A stretch of 64,000 nt of DNA from an uncultured Collinsella sp. (GTDB lineage Bacteria > Actinomycetota > Coriobacteriia > Coriobacteriales > Coriobacteriaceae): positions 1 to 64,000 of the forward strand of contig CAUFMG010000015.1 of assembly GCA_959026725.1 (NCBI GenBank), read 5' to 3'. A program made the position numbers and the translations under genes. How positions within the stretch are numbered: the stretch's first letter is position 1; each line of letters opens with the position of its first letter. The notes under the pieces were generated by a model. That model did not search any database. It saw only the letters and a program-made list of their open reading frames with translations, and was not told the origin of the DNA. Shown here piece by piece: positions 33,917 to 42,367 of the stretch.

Positions 33917-34741
33917 CTACGCCAGCACGCCGAAGAACGCGCCGATGATGCCCACGACCATGGTGGCCACGATCAGCACCATGGGGTTGATCTTCTTGGA
34001 CAGCAGCCAGTAGTACAGCCAGAAGGCGATCATGCCGAGCATGCCGGGCATGATGCCGTCCAGGATGTCCTGGAGGGTCTGGGCGTCCTCGCCCGAGCCG
34101 ATGGCCACCGGGATGCTGGCCCAGAACATGTCCTTGCACATGGCGCCCACGACCATGACGCCCACGATGCCCACGCAGGTCATGATCTTCTGCATGAGGC
34201 CGGTCCTCTGGGCCTCGTCCAGGAAGCCCACGCCCAGCTCGTAGCCCTTGACGGCGCCCCAGACGCGCAGCGCGAAGCCGGGGACGTTGTAGATGAGCAG
34301 GAAGGCGATGGGGCCGAAGGGGTTGCCGGCCTGGCACAGGCTGATGCCCACCGCGGCGGCGACCACGCGCAGCGTCGACAGGAAGATGGAGTCGCCGATG
34401 CCGGACAGCGGGCCCATGAGGGCGGCCTTGACGTCGTTGACGCTCTCGGGCTCGATCTCGCCGCGGGCGACCTTCTCCTCCATGGCCATCGCGATGCCGC
34501 CGACGAACGGGGCGAACTGGACGGTGATGTTGAAGAACGCGCAGTGGCGGTGCAGGGCCTCGGCGTAGTCGTCGGGGCGGCCGGCGTAGATCTTCTTGAG
34601 CATGTTGGCGACCATCAGGCAGAAGGCGATGTTCATCTGCTTGTAGTAGGTCCAGGAGAACTCCATGCCCAGGGCGCCGACGTTGAGGGCGCTCTTGACG
34701 AGGTCGGAGCGCGTGATCTTGTTCTCGGGACTAGAAGTCAT
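33917..34741 (-). CDS. PTS IID component, mannose family (set 3)
   Basis: 274-residue IID whose protein matches the set 2 IID residue for residue. At DNA level 33950-34964 matches 31158-32172 over the full length. Same motifs (ENKITRSDLVKSA, ALMGPLSGIGDS, GAFFGVLA). It ends a complete IIA-IIB-IIC-IID set. An alternative start at 34750 exists as in the twin gene. Confidence 0.9.
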   Translation of the reverse strand: MTSSPENKITRSDLVKSALNVGALGMEFSWTYYKQMNIAFCLMVANMLKKIYAGRPDDYAEALHRHCAFFNITVQFAPFVGGIAMAMEEKVARGEIEPESVNDVKAALMGPLSGIGDSIFLSTLRVVAAAVGISLCQAGNPFGPIAFLLIYNVPGFALRVWGAVKGYELGVGFLDEAQRTGLMQKIMTCVGIVGVMVVGAMCKDMFWASIPVAIGSGEDAQTLQDILDGIMPGMLGMIAFWLYYWLLSKKINPMVLIVATMVVGIIGAFFGVLA

Positions 34742-35504
34742 CGTCCTCATCCCCTTCCGCGGAGAGCTGGGGCTGGGCTCCGCCCAGGCCGAGTAGGTCG
34801 AACTTGTCGATGCCGATGATGATGGCGATCAGGGCGACGCCCAGGACGGGCACGTTGGCGTAGGAGCACAGCAGGAAGCCCAGGAAGTAGAAGGGCACGA
34901 GCTGCTTGGTGAGCACCAGGCGGCCGAGCATGGCGAAGCCCATGGCCGGCAGGATGTTGGCGGCCACGCCAAAGCCAGCAAGAACAAAGTCGGGGATAAA
35001 GTCGAGCACGCCCTGGATAGCGTCAGCACCCAGATAGAACGACAGCGAGCACAGCAGGAACGCCATGATGATGCCGGTTAAACCGATCAGGAAGTGCATC
35101 GCATAGACACCCTTAAGGTTGCCCTGGCCGGAGAAGACATCAGCGCGGTCAACCAGGAACGGCAGGGCGGCGTTGAGGATGTTCTTGATGGCAAGGCACA
35201 GCGTGGCGATGGGCATGGCAAGCGCGATGGCTGCCTCGGTGCTCTGGCCCAGCTGGATAGCGAAGGCGCAGGCGAGCACGCCGCCGATCGTCTCATCAGG
35301 CGGCACGTAGGCGCCGATGGAGATCGAGCCCATGAACAGCAGCTCCAGACTCGCACCGATCGCGAGGCCGGACTGCAGGTCCCCCAGCACCAGACCCACG
35401 AGCGGGCACAGGACGATGGGGCGGAACGCATAGAGCGTACCGAGCTGGCAGTCGAACTTACCAAATGCGGCGATAAGTCCGATGAGGATTGCTTGGGTAA
35501 GCAT
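34731..35504 (-). CDS. PTS IIC component, mannose family (set 3)
   Basis: 257-residue channel subunit: LVGLVLGDLQSGLAIGASLE, GAYVPPDE, and the same C-terminal 80 residues as set 2. The N-terminal two thirds are related but distinct, for example FGKFDCQLG against FGCLDYQLG. GGAAAGGGGG lies before the ATG. It overlaps IID by 11 bases. Confidence 0.92.
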   Translation of the reverse strand: MLTQAILIGLIAAFGKFDCQLGTLYAFRPIVLCPLVGLVLGDLQSGLAIGASLELLFMGSISIGAYVPPDETIGGVLACAFAIQLGQSTEAAIALAMPIATLCLAIKNILNAALPFLVDRADVFSGQGNLKGVYAMHFLIGLTGIIMAFLLCSLSFYLGADAIQGVLDFIPDFVLAGFGVAANILPAMGFAMLGRLVLTKQLVPFYFLGFLLCSYANVPVLGVALIAIIIGIDKFDLLGLGGAQPQLSAEGDEDDDF

Positions 35505-35562
35505 ACATCCCCCTTTCCTAATAGGACACTACGAAGAGCTCAGACTCTTCGAATTCAAACGC

Positions 35563-36045
35563 CTAGAGCACGCTGGCGCAGTCAACCTTGGGGTCATCGG
35601 CCAGGGGTCGAATCTCGACCTCAACGCCACGATCCAGCATCTCGCGCACATCGGCTTCCTCGGCTGCGGTCAGGGAGATCTGACGAGAGACCTGACGAGC
35701 ATCGGGGCGCTTCTCGTCCTTGGGCTTGGTGTTGCCCAGGTTGACCGACTTAATCTGCGGGCAGCCCTCAACAAGCTGCTTTGCCTCAGCGATAGTGGCA
35801 ACGCAGATGATCATCTTGTACTTGTCGGTCACGCCCGAGTTGATAGCCTCGATGGCATTCGCCATATCCTTGATGACGAGCTTGCAACCGGCAGGCTTGC
35901 CCATCTTGAGCGTCGTCTTCCACACCGGGTCGTTAGCGACCTTATCGCCCACGCAGAAGATGCAGTTGGAGCCAAGGCCCTGAACCCAGGAAACTGCGAC
36001 CTGGCCATGAAGCAGGCGATGGTCAACGCGAAGTAGCTGAATCAT
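35563..36045 (-). CDS. PTS IIB component, mannose family (set 3)
   Basis: 160-residue phosphocarrier with the active histidine in RVDHRLLHGQVAVSW (H14), then DKYKMIICVATI and VNLGNT. A short insert, KPKDEKRPDA, before the RQVS segment is absent from the set 1 IIB. Only moderately similar to set 1, so conversion has not reached this gene. ATG 36045 has GGGGGG upstream. Confidence 0.93.
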   Translation of the reverse strand: MIQLLRVDHRLLHGQVAVSWVQGLGSNCIFCVGDKVANDPVWKTTLKMGKPAGCKLVIKDMANAIEAINSGVTDKYKMIICVATIAEAKQLVEGCPQIKSVNLGNTKPKDEKRPDARQVSRQISLTAAEEADVREMLDRGVEVEIRPLADDPKVDCASVL

Positions 36046-36102
36046 AATGTGACCCCCCAAAGGTCTTGTGCCGTCTTACGGCGTGTCAGTAGGTGCTGCG
36101 GA

Positions 36103-36522
36103 TTAGAACTCTTCTTCCTCGTCGTCATCGACCAAAAGATCGTTGACAAACTTCACGCGCGTATCGTCCGCAGCGACGATGGCGCGAATCGTCTCCTCAA
36201 CCGGCGCCGACTCGTCGGAGAACAGCAACTGGATGAGGAGAGGAAGGTTCATGTTGGTAACGAGGTACGTGCGGGGACGCGTCTGGACGATCTTGGTGAA
36301 CTCGTTGTTGACGCTGCCGCCAAAGAGGTCGGTGCAGACAACGACATCATCGTCAGCAGACATGCCTGCCAGCAGTTTTTGGGCCTCCTCGGCCACGTCC
36401 ATGCGGCCATCGACGAACATCGAAAGATCGTGGACGTTGTCGCGAGCGCCCGAGAGCAGCTCGACGCTCTCCTTGATGCCGGTAGCGAAGTGCGCATGGC
36501 TGGCGATGATGTACTGTCTCAT
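36103..36522 (-). CDS. PTS IIA component, mannose family (set 3)
   Basis: 139-residue EIIA-Man with H9 in IIASHAHFATGI and VVVCTDLFGGSVNNEF. The C-terminus is very acidic (DDDEEEEF). Similar to set 1 IIA through the middle but with distinct ends. GAGAGGAA precedes the start. No terminator separates it from the deglycase upstream, unlike operon 1. Confidence 0.93.
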   Translation of the reverse strand: MRQYIIASHAHFATGIKESVELLSGARDNVHDLSMFVDGRMDVAEEAQKLLAGMSADDDVVVCTDLFGGSVNNEFTKIVQTRPRTYLVTNMNLPLLIQLLFSDESAPVEETIRAIVAADDTRVKFVNDLLVDDDEEEEF

Positions 36523-36568
36523 TCTGTGTTCCTCTCAATAGCCCGGCACGTTCCCGCACCCGTTTTCT

Positions 36569-37630
36569 TTAGTAGTCGAACTGGTGATAGTAGCGACGAT
36601 ACTTGAGGTTGTGCTTGGTGACCGTCTCGTAGTAGCGAGCCAGGCGGTCGGTCACGAGCACCGTCAGAATCCACGGGGAGACGATGACGCGGAACTCGTC
36701 GTCAAGGCCGGGGATCGCGAACTCGGCGGTGTCGATGACGTTGATGTCGGTGTCGCCGGTCACGCCGCGGTTGAGGAAGGCGCGGACGCGCTCGTCGAGC
36801 TTGCGGTTCTCGTCCTCGCCCATGAACAGGAAGACCGGGACGCCGGGCTCCACGAGCTCGAGGGTGCCGTGGAAGAAGTCGGCCGAGGTGATGTAGCGGG
36901 TGCGCTTCCACTGCATCTCCTCGAGGATGCACATCGAGAACAGGATGGTCTCGCCCCACAGGGCGCCGGAGCCGATGAACATGGTGTAGGGGGCCAGGGC
37001 GTACTTCTTGGCGAGCTCCTCGGCACGCGGCTCGAAGCGCTTGCGGATGTCGAGCATGTCCTTCCAGATATCCTTGGTCTGCTCGATAAACAGATCGAAC
37101 TTGGGGAAGCAGCCGCGGCGGTTGAGCAGGCGCAGGCCGAAGCAGTCGGCGAGGTAGTAGCCCTTCTCGCAGCCGCCCGAACCATGGTCAGAAGCCATGG
37201 CGACGCAGTTCTCGGCACCCACAGCCTGGCCGATGGGGCCCTCGGGCTTGGTCATGGCGTAGACGCGCACGCCCATGTCCTTCATCTTCTTGACGGCCTC
37301 GAGGACCTCGGGGGTGGTGCCGGACTCGGAGGCGGTGAGCACGACGGACTTCTCGGTCATGCGCTTGTGGCCCATGACGTTCCACTCGGCGGCGTGGATC
37401 AGGTAGACCTCGAGGTCGCGGTCGCCGAACTTGTTCATGAGGTACTCGAGCTGCATGAGCTCGTCCCAGGTGCCGCCGACGCCCATCAGGAACACGGCGT
37501 CGTAGCCCTCGTCGGCGACCTTGTCGGCGAGCGCGGTCATCTTCTTGCCGGTCTCATAGAGCGCCTTGCCGTCCTCGAGATAGCCCTCCTGGTCGAAATG
37601 CATGATCTCGATCTTCTCGGTTTCCTTCAT
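36569..37630 (-). CDS. SIS-domain sugar-phosphate deglycase, FrlB/GfrF-like (copy 2)
   Basis: 353-residue twin of the protein at 28587. It is identical over the first ~316 codons and differs at a handful of positions in the last 37 (WILTVLVTDRLARYY against WILSSLITDRLAAYY). The same SIS motifs and RRYYHQFDY end are present. It should carry out the same reaction, probably splitting a 6-phosphorylated Amadori compound. GAAAGGAGAG lies before the ATG. It follows a different SIS protein (37691) in a two-enzyme arrangement reminiscent of the Salmonella gfrE-gfrF pair. Confidence 0.8.
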   Translation of the reverse strand: MKETEKIEIMHFDQEGYLEDGKALYETGKKMTALADKVADEGYDAVFLMGVGGTWDELMQLEYLMNKFGDRDLEVYLIHAAEWNVMGHKRMTEKSVVLTASESGTTPEVLEAVKKMKDMGVRVYAMTKPEGPIGQAVGAENCVAMASDHGSGGCEKGYYLADCFGLRLLNRRGCFPKFDLFIEQTKDIWKDMLDIRKRFEPRAEELAKKYALAPYTMFIGSGALWGETILFSMCILEEMQWKRTRYITSADFFHGTLELVEPGVPVFLFMGEDENRKLDERVRAFLNRGVTGDTDINVIDTAEFAIPGLDDEFRVIVSPWILTVLVTDRLARYYETVTKHNLKYRRYYHQFDY

Positions 37631-37690
37631 TTGTCTCTCCTTTCTGGGGTTGTTTCCACATCCCCCATGCCAACGGGCATCAAAACCCGC

Positions 37691-38806
37691 TTACATTCCG
37701 TAACACTCGGCCGCTTTGGCCTTAAGCGCATTGACTGACTCTTCGTAGCCCTCTGCCTTGACCTCCATTTGCTTGGAGACGGCATCAAGATACGGGTGCA
37801 CGTCCCATGACTTCAGACGCTCGGCGATTATGGCCGCAATCGTCTGGAAGAACACAAGATTGGGAATTGCGCTGAGCAGCGGAGCCACCTGAGGCACCGC
37901 AACCTCGTGAGCCCTACCCTTGGGATGGACCGTGAGCAGCACCGTTTTTGTCGTAACGTTCGATAGCGCATCAGCGATATTCGCAAGACGCTCCGACCCC
38001 TGCGGATCGTCGACGATAAACACCAGATAGCCCGGAACGATCTGCATCTCGGGACCGTGGACGAACTCCTCGCCTTCGTGATGCATGGCAGGAATCTTGA
38101 TGGTCTCGCTCAGCTTGAGGGCCGCCTCTTCGGCAACGCCATAGTTGGGGCCGTTGCCGACGACCATGGCGGGCGTGTGCTCAGAAAGCTCGAGCATGTG
38201 GTCTTGGACATATGCCTCGGCGGTCTTGCACATCACGGCATTGGCCTGGATGGCCTCGCGCAGGTCGTCAAGACGCTGGGCAACGCCCTTGGCGTCAATC
38301 GTTCCGCGCGCCTGACCGCCGTAAATACCAAAGAGCACCAGGTACTCAACGAGCACCTCGACGCCCAGAGTCACAAAGTCCACCGACTCGACGCCCACAC
38401 CGTAGTCAAGAACGATGTCAGTGTGCTCCTTGATGGGCGCCTCGACGTTTGCCGTGAGCGCAACTGCAGCCATATCGTGTGCGCGCATGTAATCGAGCGC
38501 CGCAATCGTATTGGTCGAATAGCCACTCTGCGAAACGGCAATGTTGAGCGCATGCTGCGGATAGGTGTGTTCAAAATCGACGAAGGCCTCGGGCGTCACA
38601 ACGGACACCTGCATTTGCAGGGCATCTTGCAGGTAATCGCGGGCGCAATCGGCGGCATGGCGCGACGAACCCGAAGCAACGATGCGCAGCGCGTCAAAAG
38701 AACCGGACTGGAAAATATCAACGAGCTGCGCTACCAGCTCAGACGAACGCTCGAGGTTCTCCCCCATACGCACATGGGCAAGCTGAACGTAATCGAGCAT
38801 CTTCAT
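37691..38806 (-). CDS. SIS-domain sugar-phosphate isomerase/deglycase, GfrE-like
   Basis: 371-residue two-domain SIS protein related to the isomerase half of GlmS. Domain 1 has IVASGSSRHAADCARDYL and AVSQSGYSTNTIAALDYM; domain 2 has MVVGNGPNYGVAEEAALKL and HHEGEEFVHGPEMQIV. In GlmS-like deglycases the E/H pair in EEFVHGPE lies at the active site. By analogy with the gfr locus it may act on a second glycated amine such as glucoselysine 6-phosphate. This is inferred from context. The start at 38806 has GAGGTGAG. First gene of PTS operon 3. Confidence 0.75.
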   Translation of the reverse strand: MKMLDYVQLAHVRMGENLERSSELVAQLVDIFQSGSFDALRIVASGSSRHAADCARDYLQDALQMQVSVVTPEAFVDFEHTYPQHALNIAVSQSGYSTNTIAALDYMRAHDMAAVALTANVEAPIKEHTDIVLDYGVGVESVDFVTLGVEVLVEYLVLFGIYGGQARGTIDAKGVAQRLDDLREAIQANAVMCKTAEAYVQDHMLELSEHTPAMVVGNGPNYGVAEEAALKLSETIKIPAMHHEGEEFVHGPEMQIVPGYLVFIVDDPQGSERLANIADALSNVTTKTVLLTVHPKGRAHEVAVPQVAPLLSAIPNLVFFQTIAAIIAERLKSWDVHPYLDAVSKQMEVKAEGYEESVNALKAKAAECYGM

Positions 38807-38834
38807 CGTCTCACCTCGTAACAAATCATTAGTA

Positions 38835-38915
38835 TTTGATACCAATCACAGTTACAGGTTACAGCTTTTTGATACCTCTTTTTCGATTAATTTATCCCCA
38901 TCGGCGAACGGTCGA
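38835..38915 (-). promoter_or_regulatory. Promoter/operator region of PTS operon 3
   Basis: TTGATACCAAT at 38836-38846 and TTGATACCTCT at 38869-38879 are repeated half-sites 33 bases apart. A CCGTTCGCCGA box (minus strand) is at 38901-38911, 62 bases from the first half-site, exactly as in operon 1. The -10 is less clear than in the other two operons. The GntR genes just upstream are the obvious candidate repressors. Confidence 0.55.
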
Positions 38916-38999
38916 TTTTGAGCCCTGTAAGGTTGTATATACAGCTGACCCAACGATCAAAACTGGTTAGTTTCCCAGCCGTTATTCACAAAATACCAG

Positions 39000-39713
39000 C
39001 TAGTACGTATAGGTGTAGCCGCCCGTATCGCCACGATTGAAGGACTTTACATACTCGATAGCCTGACCGCTCGCGTCATAGCTCACGCATTCCAAAAGCA
39101 AAACAAGATCGCCCTGTTCCAGTCCAAGGAGGCCGGCATCTCGTGCGCCCAGCACTTCGATATCGAGCTTTTCCTGTGCCATGACTGGCTTTCGGCCCAG
39201 CATCTCATAGGTCTCGTACAAACTGAAGACCGACACGTCAATATCTTCGATGGTTGGGAACAGCAGGCAGGGAATCAGCGCCGTCTCAATCGATACGGGG
39301 CTACCGTTTATGCAGTTCAGGCGTCGAACGGAATAGAGCAGGTCGTCCTCGGCGATGCCAAACAGGTCGGCGTAATATGGCCCCGCATAACGCTTGGAAC
39401 GCGCGAGAATACGGACGGACGGCTCGCCGCTCGAAGCACGGACCGATTCACGGAAACCGACCGTGCGTTCAAAAAAAGCAGGTACTTTCTGCGCCACAAA
39501 GGCACCTTTTCCCCGAACACGGCGAATCTGCTCGCGCCGAACCAGCTCATCGACAGCGCTTCGGATGGTCAAGCGTGTCGTACCAAATTCCTCGGCGAGG
39601 TCTTTTTCGGACGGAATCATGGAACCCGTGGGATATGCACCGCGCTCGATACGTTCCTCGATGCAGCGTCGAATGCGCATATAAACCGGGGTGGCATCTA
39701 CTGTTTCAGCCAT
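39000..39713 (-). CDS. GntR/HutC-family transcriptional regulator
   Basis: 237-residue regulator. The N-terminal winged helix has PVYMRIRRCIEERIERGAY and PSEKDLAEEFGTTRLTIRSA. The C-terminal UTRA effector domain has EDDLLYSVRRLNCINGSPVS and VLLLECVSYDASG. It likely senses a phosphorylated sugar from the nearby PTS. GGCAGGTGA precedes the ATG, which overlaps the 3' end of the other GntR gene by 16 bases, so the two are coupled. Confidence 0.88.
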   Translation of the reverse strand: MAETVDATPVYMRIRRCIEERIERGAYPTGSMIPSEKDLAEEFGTTRLTIRSAVDELVRREQIRRVRGKGAFVAQKVPAFFERTVGFRESVRASSGEPSVRILARSKRYAGPYYADLFGIAEDDLLYSVRRLNCINGSPVSIETALIPCLLFPTIEDIDVSVFSLYETYEMLGRKPVMAQEKLDIEVLGARDAGLLGLEQGDLVLLLECVSYDASGQAIEYVKSFNRGDTGGYTYTY

Positions 39714-40465
39714 TGTTCACCTGCCACGCTCCTCATGCCGTTCTCTTCGCCGTTATCGGCAAAGCGGAACTTTGTGGGCAAAATCACCGATTTGCAATGC
39801 TCCACAAAACGCATGTCCTTATCAAATTCGATCGAGCTCTCATAGAACACCGGCGTTCCCTCTTCTTGCTGGAGCAGCTCGGCCTCTTCGACGTTCAAAC
39901 GCGAGATGGAGATATGCTCACGTCCATGCTCAACGCGCACGCCACCTTCTTTGAGCAAGACATCGTAAAGGCTCTCACACTCAAAATCGTGCTCGGGAAG
40001 CGATGGGCACAGGGACAGGTTAACGTGAGCGGTCTCGATTGACGCCGGCTCGCCCTCAATAAGTCGAACGCGCTGCATGCGGAGCAAGGGAGCGCCTACA
40101 GCCACCCCAAGCTTGTCGGCAAGCGCCTCATCCGCCTCGATGGTCCCGGTGGAAACCAGACGAGAAGAGGGGTGCAGGCCGGCAGTCCGCACAGCATCGG
40201 AAAAGTTATACGTTTCCTGGAAGATGTTCAGCGGCTTGGGAGGACACACATACGTGCCCGATCCGCGACGGCTCTCGAGCGTTCCACACGAGATAAGCCG
40301 CGTGATACCGGCACGCAACGCCGTACGCGAAACGCCAATCTCTTCGCACAGCACGCGCTCGGCCGGCAGGCGATCGCCGCCGGCAAGCTGATGGTGCTGG
40401 ATATACCAAAGAATTCCCTCAACAGCATGATCTTTGGGGGGAATTGCATAAGATTCGCCTGCCAT
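39698..40465 (-). CDS. GntR/HutC-family transcriptional regulator
   Basis: 255-residue regulator with winged helix (HAVEGILWYIQHHQLAGGDR, CEEIGVSRTALRAGITRL) and a UTRA domain (LGVAVGAPLLRMQRVRLIEG, VFYESSIEFDKD). Sequence similarity to its neighbour is limited to family motifs, so they may sense different ligands. GAGGAG lies before the ATG. First gene of a two-regulator unit placed upstream of the PTS island. Confidence 0.88.
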   Translation of the reverse strand: MAGESYAIPPKDHAVEGILWYIQHHQLAGGDRLPAERVLCEEIGVSRTALRAGITRLISCGTLESRRGSGTYVCPPKPLNIFQETYNFSDAVRTAGLHPSSRLVSTGTIEADEALADKLGVAVGAPLLRMQRVRLIEGEPASIETAHVNLSLCPSLPEHDFECESLYDVLLKEGGVRVEHGREHISISRLNVEEAELLQQEEGTPVFYESSIEFDKDMRFVEHCKSVILPTKFRFADNGEENGMRSVAGEQWLKQ

Positions 40466-40503
40466 TGCACAGACTCCTCATTCAGAAACGTATGCCGCCA
40501 AAA

Positions 40504-40992
40504 TTAGGCCAGCCCTCCCATGGCATCAAATTCTGCCTTGATCTTCTCGGCGACATTCCGATACGACTTATATAGACTTGAATCGCGTTTGACTTCGTCG
40601 GTCATAACGGGAATCTCTAATTTGGAAACCTCGTCTTTTCCCGTCTGAACCGCCACAACAACGCCCATACCAAGACACATATTACGCTTGGCAGCGTTTA
40701 TTTTCGCCGCCTTGGCAGGATTTGCCAGGATACGCTGGGCAAATTCCTGTTTTGAGGCCACTTCCTCGGCCTCCGGATCGCCCGCCTCGGCCACTTCGCA
40801 CTGCAACACGTCCGCATAGTCAAAAATCTTAGGCTCGCCGCCGCGCTGATGCACGGCCCACTTGCGACGCGTGGCATCCTGGTAGATAGCCGGCAAAAAC
40901 GTAAACCGCGGCGGGTCCAAAATCGTATCCGTGATGGTAAACACATCGGGATCAAAGGCATCCTGCGGGTTTTTCTTCTTGAACAGACCCAT
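40504..40992 (-). CDS. Hypothetical cytoplasmic protein
   Basis: 162-residue protein with no family I recognise. It opens GLFKKKNPQDAFDPDVFTIT, has a middle segment RKWAVHQRGGEPKIFDYADVLQCEV that looks like a small beta-rich module, then an acidic/helical stretch and a Lys-rich end. No signal peptide or membrane helix. The ATG at 40992 has GGGAGG upstream. It sits upstream of the GntR pair on the same strand, 38 bases away. Confidence 0.6.
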   Translation of the reverse strand: MGLFKKKNPQDAFDPDVFTITDTILDPPRFTFLPAIYQDATRRKWAVHQRGGEPKIFDYADVLQCEVAEAGDPEAEEVASKQEFAQRILANPAKAAKINAAKRNMCLGMGVVVAVQTGKDEVSKLEIPVMTDEVKRDSSLYKSYRNVAEKIKAEFDAMGGLA

Positions 40993-41108
40993 ATCAGCCT
41001 CCCGTACTAGCATTAAACAACTCAAGCCGAATATAGCACCAATTTCAAGCCGGCGCTTTAGCGCGTCGGTGCGTGGTGCCTATGGCTCGCTCAGCGGGGT
41101 AATACGGG

Positions 41109-41404
41109 CGAGGGCCGGGGTGGTTGGTATAGGTTTTGGAAGTGGGCTCCGCGAACTTCCAAAACCTATACCAACCACCCCGGCCCCGGCGATGTATTCT
41201 GGGCTGACCAAAGGAGGATGGACAGTCTCCAAGGCCATAACAACAAAATCCCTATTACATAAAAAAATCAGACCCCGCAAAACGAAACGGTCGAGAGGCC
41301 CTGCTCCGGGCGGGTTGCCTTGCTCCGGGAAGTTCGCGAAGCCCACTTCCCGGAGCAAGGCAACCCGCCCGGAGCAGGGCCCAGCGCGAGACCGTCCCGG
41401 ATGC
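41109..41404. repeat. Twin-hairpin element, copy A
   Basis: Two perfect hairpins frame a 110-base linker. Hairpin 1 pairs 41112-41143 with 41155-41186 (32 bp, loop GGGCTCCGCGA). Hairpin 2 pairs 41297-41333 with 41345-41381 (37 bp, loop TCGCGAAGCCC). The two loops are reverse complements except for one base. A 23-base tail with GCGCGAGACCGTCCCGG follows and touches the stop codon of the AEC gene at 41405. There is no T tract and no convincing ORF. Confidence 0.85.
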
Positions 41405-42343
41405 CTATCCGCACAGCATTGTTACTAGCGGGATCGTCAAAATGGAGCAGATGATCGACAGGAAGGTGCATTGCATCATGGGGCGTGCGTCCTTGCCGTA
41501 TTGGAGACAGTACAGCGTGCCGTTGCTGCCAACCGGCATTGCCATCTCGAGGACGAGTGTTGTGATAAACATGGGCGTCATGCCCGGCCACACGCGAGCC
41601 ACGGCAAGGCACGCCACGGGCACGATAACCAGACGGAATGCCACGGCGACATAGGCTCGCCAGTTGGTGAGCATCTCCAGCGGATGATACTTGGCGATGG
41701 ACGAACCCATGAGCAGCAGCGCCGCCGGGGTGGTCATGGTACCCACGATGGAAATCGAATCGCCCACCACGCCCCAATCGGTCCATCCCGTCAACACGAT
41801 CACGAGCACAACAAGGCTCGCGATAAGGCCGGGATTTTTGCAGCAAGCCGCAAGGTTTCGCAGCTGCTTCTTAAGGCCGCCCTGTGCGCCACTAAAGAGC
41901 ATGACACCGACGGTAAACATAAATATATTGAGAGGGATGAGCGCAATCGAAGCGTAGAGCAACGCCTGCTTGCCAAGCACTGCCTGAACAACCGGAAAAC
42001 CGATAAAGCCGGCATTACCAAAGAGCACGGCAAAGCGATACGAGCACTCGGTTCCCTTAGGCACACGAAGGACAGCGGTAACGGCAAACGCGATTACGAT
42101 CGCCACCACATACATGACAATAGACAGGCCCATGAGCGAAAACGTATCGGCAACGCTCGGCAGCTGCACATCGTCACCCAGCGCCGACGAAAGCACCAAG
42201 CACGGCAACGCCACCTGAAGCAGCAGACGCGAAAGCTCGCGCTCAAACTCAGCCTTCATAAATCCCAGCTTGGAGATACACCACCCCAACAGGATCGGCA
42301 AAGAGACCGTCACCATCTGCAACGCCACGCTCGTAAAGCTCAT
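41405..42343 (-). CDS. AEC (auxin efflux carrier) family transporter
   Basis: 312-residue permease with ten predicted helices in two inverted groups of five. Family features include GWCISKLGFMKAEFERELSR near the N-terminus, LFGNAGFIGFPVVQAVLG, and MPVGSNGTLYCLQYGKD in the second half. Bacterial AEC proteins often move malate, lactate or other organic acids. It lies between two copies of a structured repeat, with phosphoketolase upstream on the same strand. An organic-acid fermentation link is plausible but not shown. Confidence 0.88.
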   Translation of the reverse strand: MSFTSVALQMVTVSLPILLGWCISKLGFMKAEFERELSRLLLQVALPCLVLSSALGDDVQLPSVADTFSLMGLSIVMYVVAIVIAFAVTAVLRVPKGTECSYRFAVLFGNAGFIGFPVVQAVLGKQALLYASIALIPLNIFMFTVGVMLFSGAQGGLKKQLRNLAACCKNPGLIASLVVLVIVLTGWTDWGVVGDSISIVGTMTTPAALLLMGSSIAKYHPLEMLTNWRAYVAVAFRLVIVPVACLAVARVWPGMTPMFITTLVLEMAMPVGSNGTLYCLQYGKDARPMMQCTFLSIICSILTIPLVTMLCG

Positions 42344-42367
42344 CTATTCCCCCTCTTAGCTATTCCA

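Noticed and set aside
41080..41358. A small minus-strand frame through twin-hairpin element A
   Set aside because: Most of its codons lie in hairpin stems, and the equivalent frame in copy B is broken by a stop soon after hairpin 2, so coding is not conserved.
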